Below are positions 62,848 through 64,000 of a stretch of 64,000 nucleotides of DNA, in pieces. This stretch comes from JASHPR01 sp963833885 (GTDB taxonomy: Bacteria; Actinomycetota; Actinomycetes; Streptosporangiales; Streptosporangiaceae). The DNA lies in the NCBI GenBank assembly GCA_963833885.1, contig CAWHZU010000023.1, positions 124,001-188,000 on the forward strand, given 5' to 3'. The notes beneath the pieces were generated by a model, which was not told where the DNA came from, made no database searches, and worked only from the letters and a program-made list of their open reading frames with translations. The position numbers and the translations under genes are program-made. Each line of letters opens with the position of its first letter. Positions within the stretch are counted from its first letter, which is position 1.

Positions 62848-64000
62848 TTAGCGCGGACGACCGGTCTCGCGCCCGCCCAGCGCCTTCCGCAGGTGCAGCG
62901 TCCGCTGCATCCGCTGCCGACCGCGCTGCGCCAGCACGCGGGTCATGCTCCGGGCATCAACGTCGCGCAGGGCGTCCGCGGTCTTCAGGCCGGCCACACC
63001 GCCCGCGCGGAAGGCGCCGACGATCGCCTGGACCGCCGCGTCGGCCGGGAGCATCGGCGGCGCCGGCTCGGCATCGGTCTCCGGCAGGTCGCCGAGTGAG
63101 GAAAGGTCACCGATGACCGGCACGCCGAGCGCCGCGATGTTCTCGGCCATTTCGGCGCCAATCTCGGTCGCCCGCTTGAGCGCCCACACAGGGGTTGCGA
63201 TCCGCGGCTCGCCGGGCCCCGGCTGGCGCGTCTTCATCTGCTGGACCGCGCCGTACCGCACGAACCTGGCGTAGTGGTGGCTCGGCCACTTCCGGCGCTT
63301 GAATTCCTCGTTGAGCAGCCGCACGACCTCGGCTTCCGCGAGGGTGAGGGAGCGGTTCGCCGCATTTGCGCCCGGCACCAGGAACCCGCGGGGCAGGCCC
63401 AGCATCGATTCGAAGGTGCGCAGCAGCATCATCCGGTCGTCATCGTCCACCACCACGACGGTGAGGTTCTGCGCTGCCTTCATCCAGCGTGCGACGAGCT
63501 CATCGTGACGGTGGCGGCGCCAGAAACCGGGCGTCGGCGTGTCCGGCGGGTCCTTGAGTATCCCCTCGAGCCACTCCAGGTAGTGAAAGCGGTAGCCGTT
63601 TTGCAGGTACTGCTGCCACTGCGACGGCAAGATCCTGGTGAGCGGGCGCAGCGTGACCACCACGTGCACCTGCGGGCCGCCCAGATCCCTGACCACGCGG
63701 CAGGCCGCGGCGTCGCTGGCCTCGGCGAGGAACTCACTGCTCACCACCACCCGCTGGTCGCGCGCAGCCGTTACCTCGCGAACCAGTAAAGCCCAGTCGG
63801 CCATGTCGGGATCGGGCTCGCCGATCAGGGTCGGCTGGCCGGTGACCGCGAGCATTGCCCGCAGCGGCTGCCTACCGGTGCCGGGGTAGACGACGCCCTG
63901 TGCGGCCAGCCGCTCCCGAGCCAGGTGCAGAGCGTCCTGGATCATGGTTGTGCCGGTCTTGTGCGGACCGATGTGCAGGACGCGGGCGTCGGCCTGCAAC
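62848..64000 (-). CDS. Sulfotransferase-like protein (possibly incomplete at window edge)
   Basis: At least 383 aa. The N-terminal P-loop-like HIGPHKTGTT (about 9-18) is the PAPS 5'-phosphosulfate site of sulfotransferases, and VVVTLRPLTRILPSQWQQYLQNG matches the 3'-phosphate motif. The C-terminal 90 residues are Ala/Arg-rich and of unknown role. A TTG at 63999 could be the start, but the frame stays open to the window end, so the true start may lie outside. Sulfates a cell-surface sugar or small molecule, by family. Confidence 0.82.
   Translation of the reverse strand, partial: LQADARVLHIGPHKTGTTMIQDALHLARERLAAQGVVYPGTGRQPLRAMLAVTGQPTLIGEPDPDMADWALLVREVTAARDQRVVVSSEFLAEASDAAACRVVRDLGGPQVHVVVTLRPLTRILPSQWQQYLQNGYRFHYLEWLEGILKDPPDTPTPGFWRRHRHDELVARWMKAAQNLTVVVVDDDDRMMLLRTFESMLGLPRGFLVPGANAANRSLTLAEAEVVRLLNEEFKRRKWPSHHYARFVRYGAVQQMKTRQPGPGEPRIATPVWALKRATEIGAEMAENIAALGVPVIGDLSSLGDLPETDAEPAPPMLPADAAVQAIVGAFRAGGVAGLKTADALRDVDARSMTRVLAQRGRQRMQRTLHLRKALGGRETGRPR

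Overview
The window is a GC-rich chromosomal segment from an actinomycete. The taxonomic clues are functional as well as compositional: a mycothiol conjugate amidase (Mca), a DinB/mycothiol-transferase-like protein, a MarP-type periplasmic protease, PPOX/F420-type split-barrel proteins, many GTG starts with 4-bp start/stop overlaps, and an actinobacterial-type (group 1h) [NiFe]-hydrogenase. No rRNA, tRNA, CRISPR array, insertion sequence or prophage was seen. The genus cannot be fixed from the sequence.

Layout. 0.4-6 kb: housekeeping genes (holin-like membrane protein, epoxide-hydrolase-like enzyme, DUF309, MarP, CoA-type NUDIX, endonuclease III, a frame-disrupted comF-like gene). 6-8 kb: a large polytopic membrane protein with a 21-bp repeat tail. 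8-25.3 kb is the centrepiece, a group 1h hydrogenase island. A leftward operon runs hhyS, hhyL, a NifU/Rieske-like fusion, DUF5947, DUF6084, a 490-aa unknown, a 34-aa protein and an 86-aa protein. Divergent to it lie an HTH regulator and a rightward maturation operon: yceI-like, SIS isomerase, HypC-like, second SIS protein, maturation endopeptidase, hypC, hypD, hypE, hypA, hypB. hypF faces it from the other side. Together these encode the enzyme, its NiFe(CN)2CO assembly line and several conserved but unexplained accessory proteins. The expected role is oxidation of atmospheric H2 during starvation.

25-34 kb: K+ channel, mca, DksA/TraR-type zinc finger protein, aquaporin plus DUF2252, a PAS-GAF-PP2C-HATPase phosphatase, and a large alpha/beta hydrolase. 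34-36 kb: a 49-bp triple repeat in front of an internally deleted MFS transporter, then a serpin. 36-45 kb (all leftward): a peptide-type ABC transporter (fused DppD-DppF, DppC, DppB) with what looks like the stump of its binding-protein gene, a thiamine-dependent 2-oxoacid dehydrogenase E1 alpha/beta pair, an M24 'pita-bread' enzyme in which one metal-ligand Asp is Cys, and an XRE-cupin regulator. This resembles a small uptake-and-catabolism locus.

45-64 kb: a frame-disrupted secreted protein, a Cys-rich small protein, PPOX and DinB proteins, UvrD-like helicase, PrsW-like protease, phytanoyl-CoA dioxygenase-like protein, a PPOX/zincin pair with an apparent CTG start, Mug glycosylase, DUF1697, a second DUF2252, a duplicated DUF1003 protein lacking a normal stop, an MBL hydrolase, a TetR/FAD-monooxygenase divergent pair with an inverted-repeat operator, a thioesterase, a MazG-like hydrolase, an NlpC/P60 protein, and a sulfotransferase that reaches the window edge.

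At least five genes are broken or truncated (comF-like, MFS, binding-protein stump, secreted protein, DUF1003 3' end). This could be real decay or assembly indels; the sequence alone does not decide.
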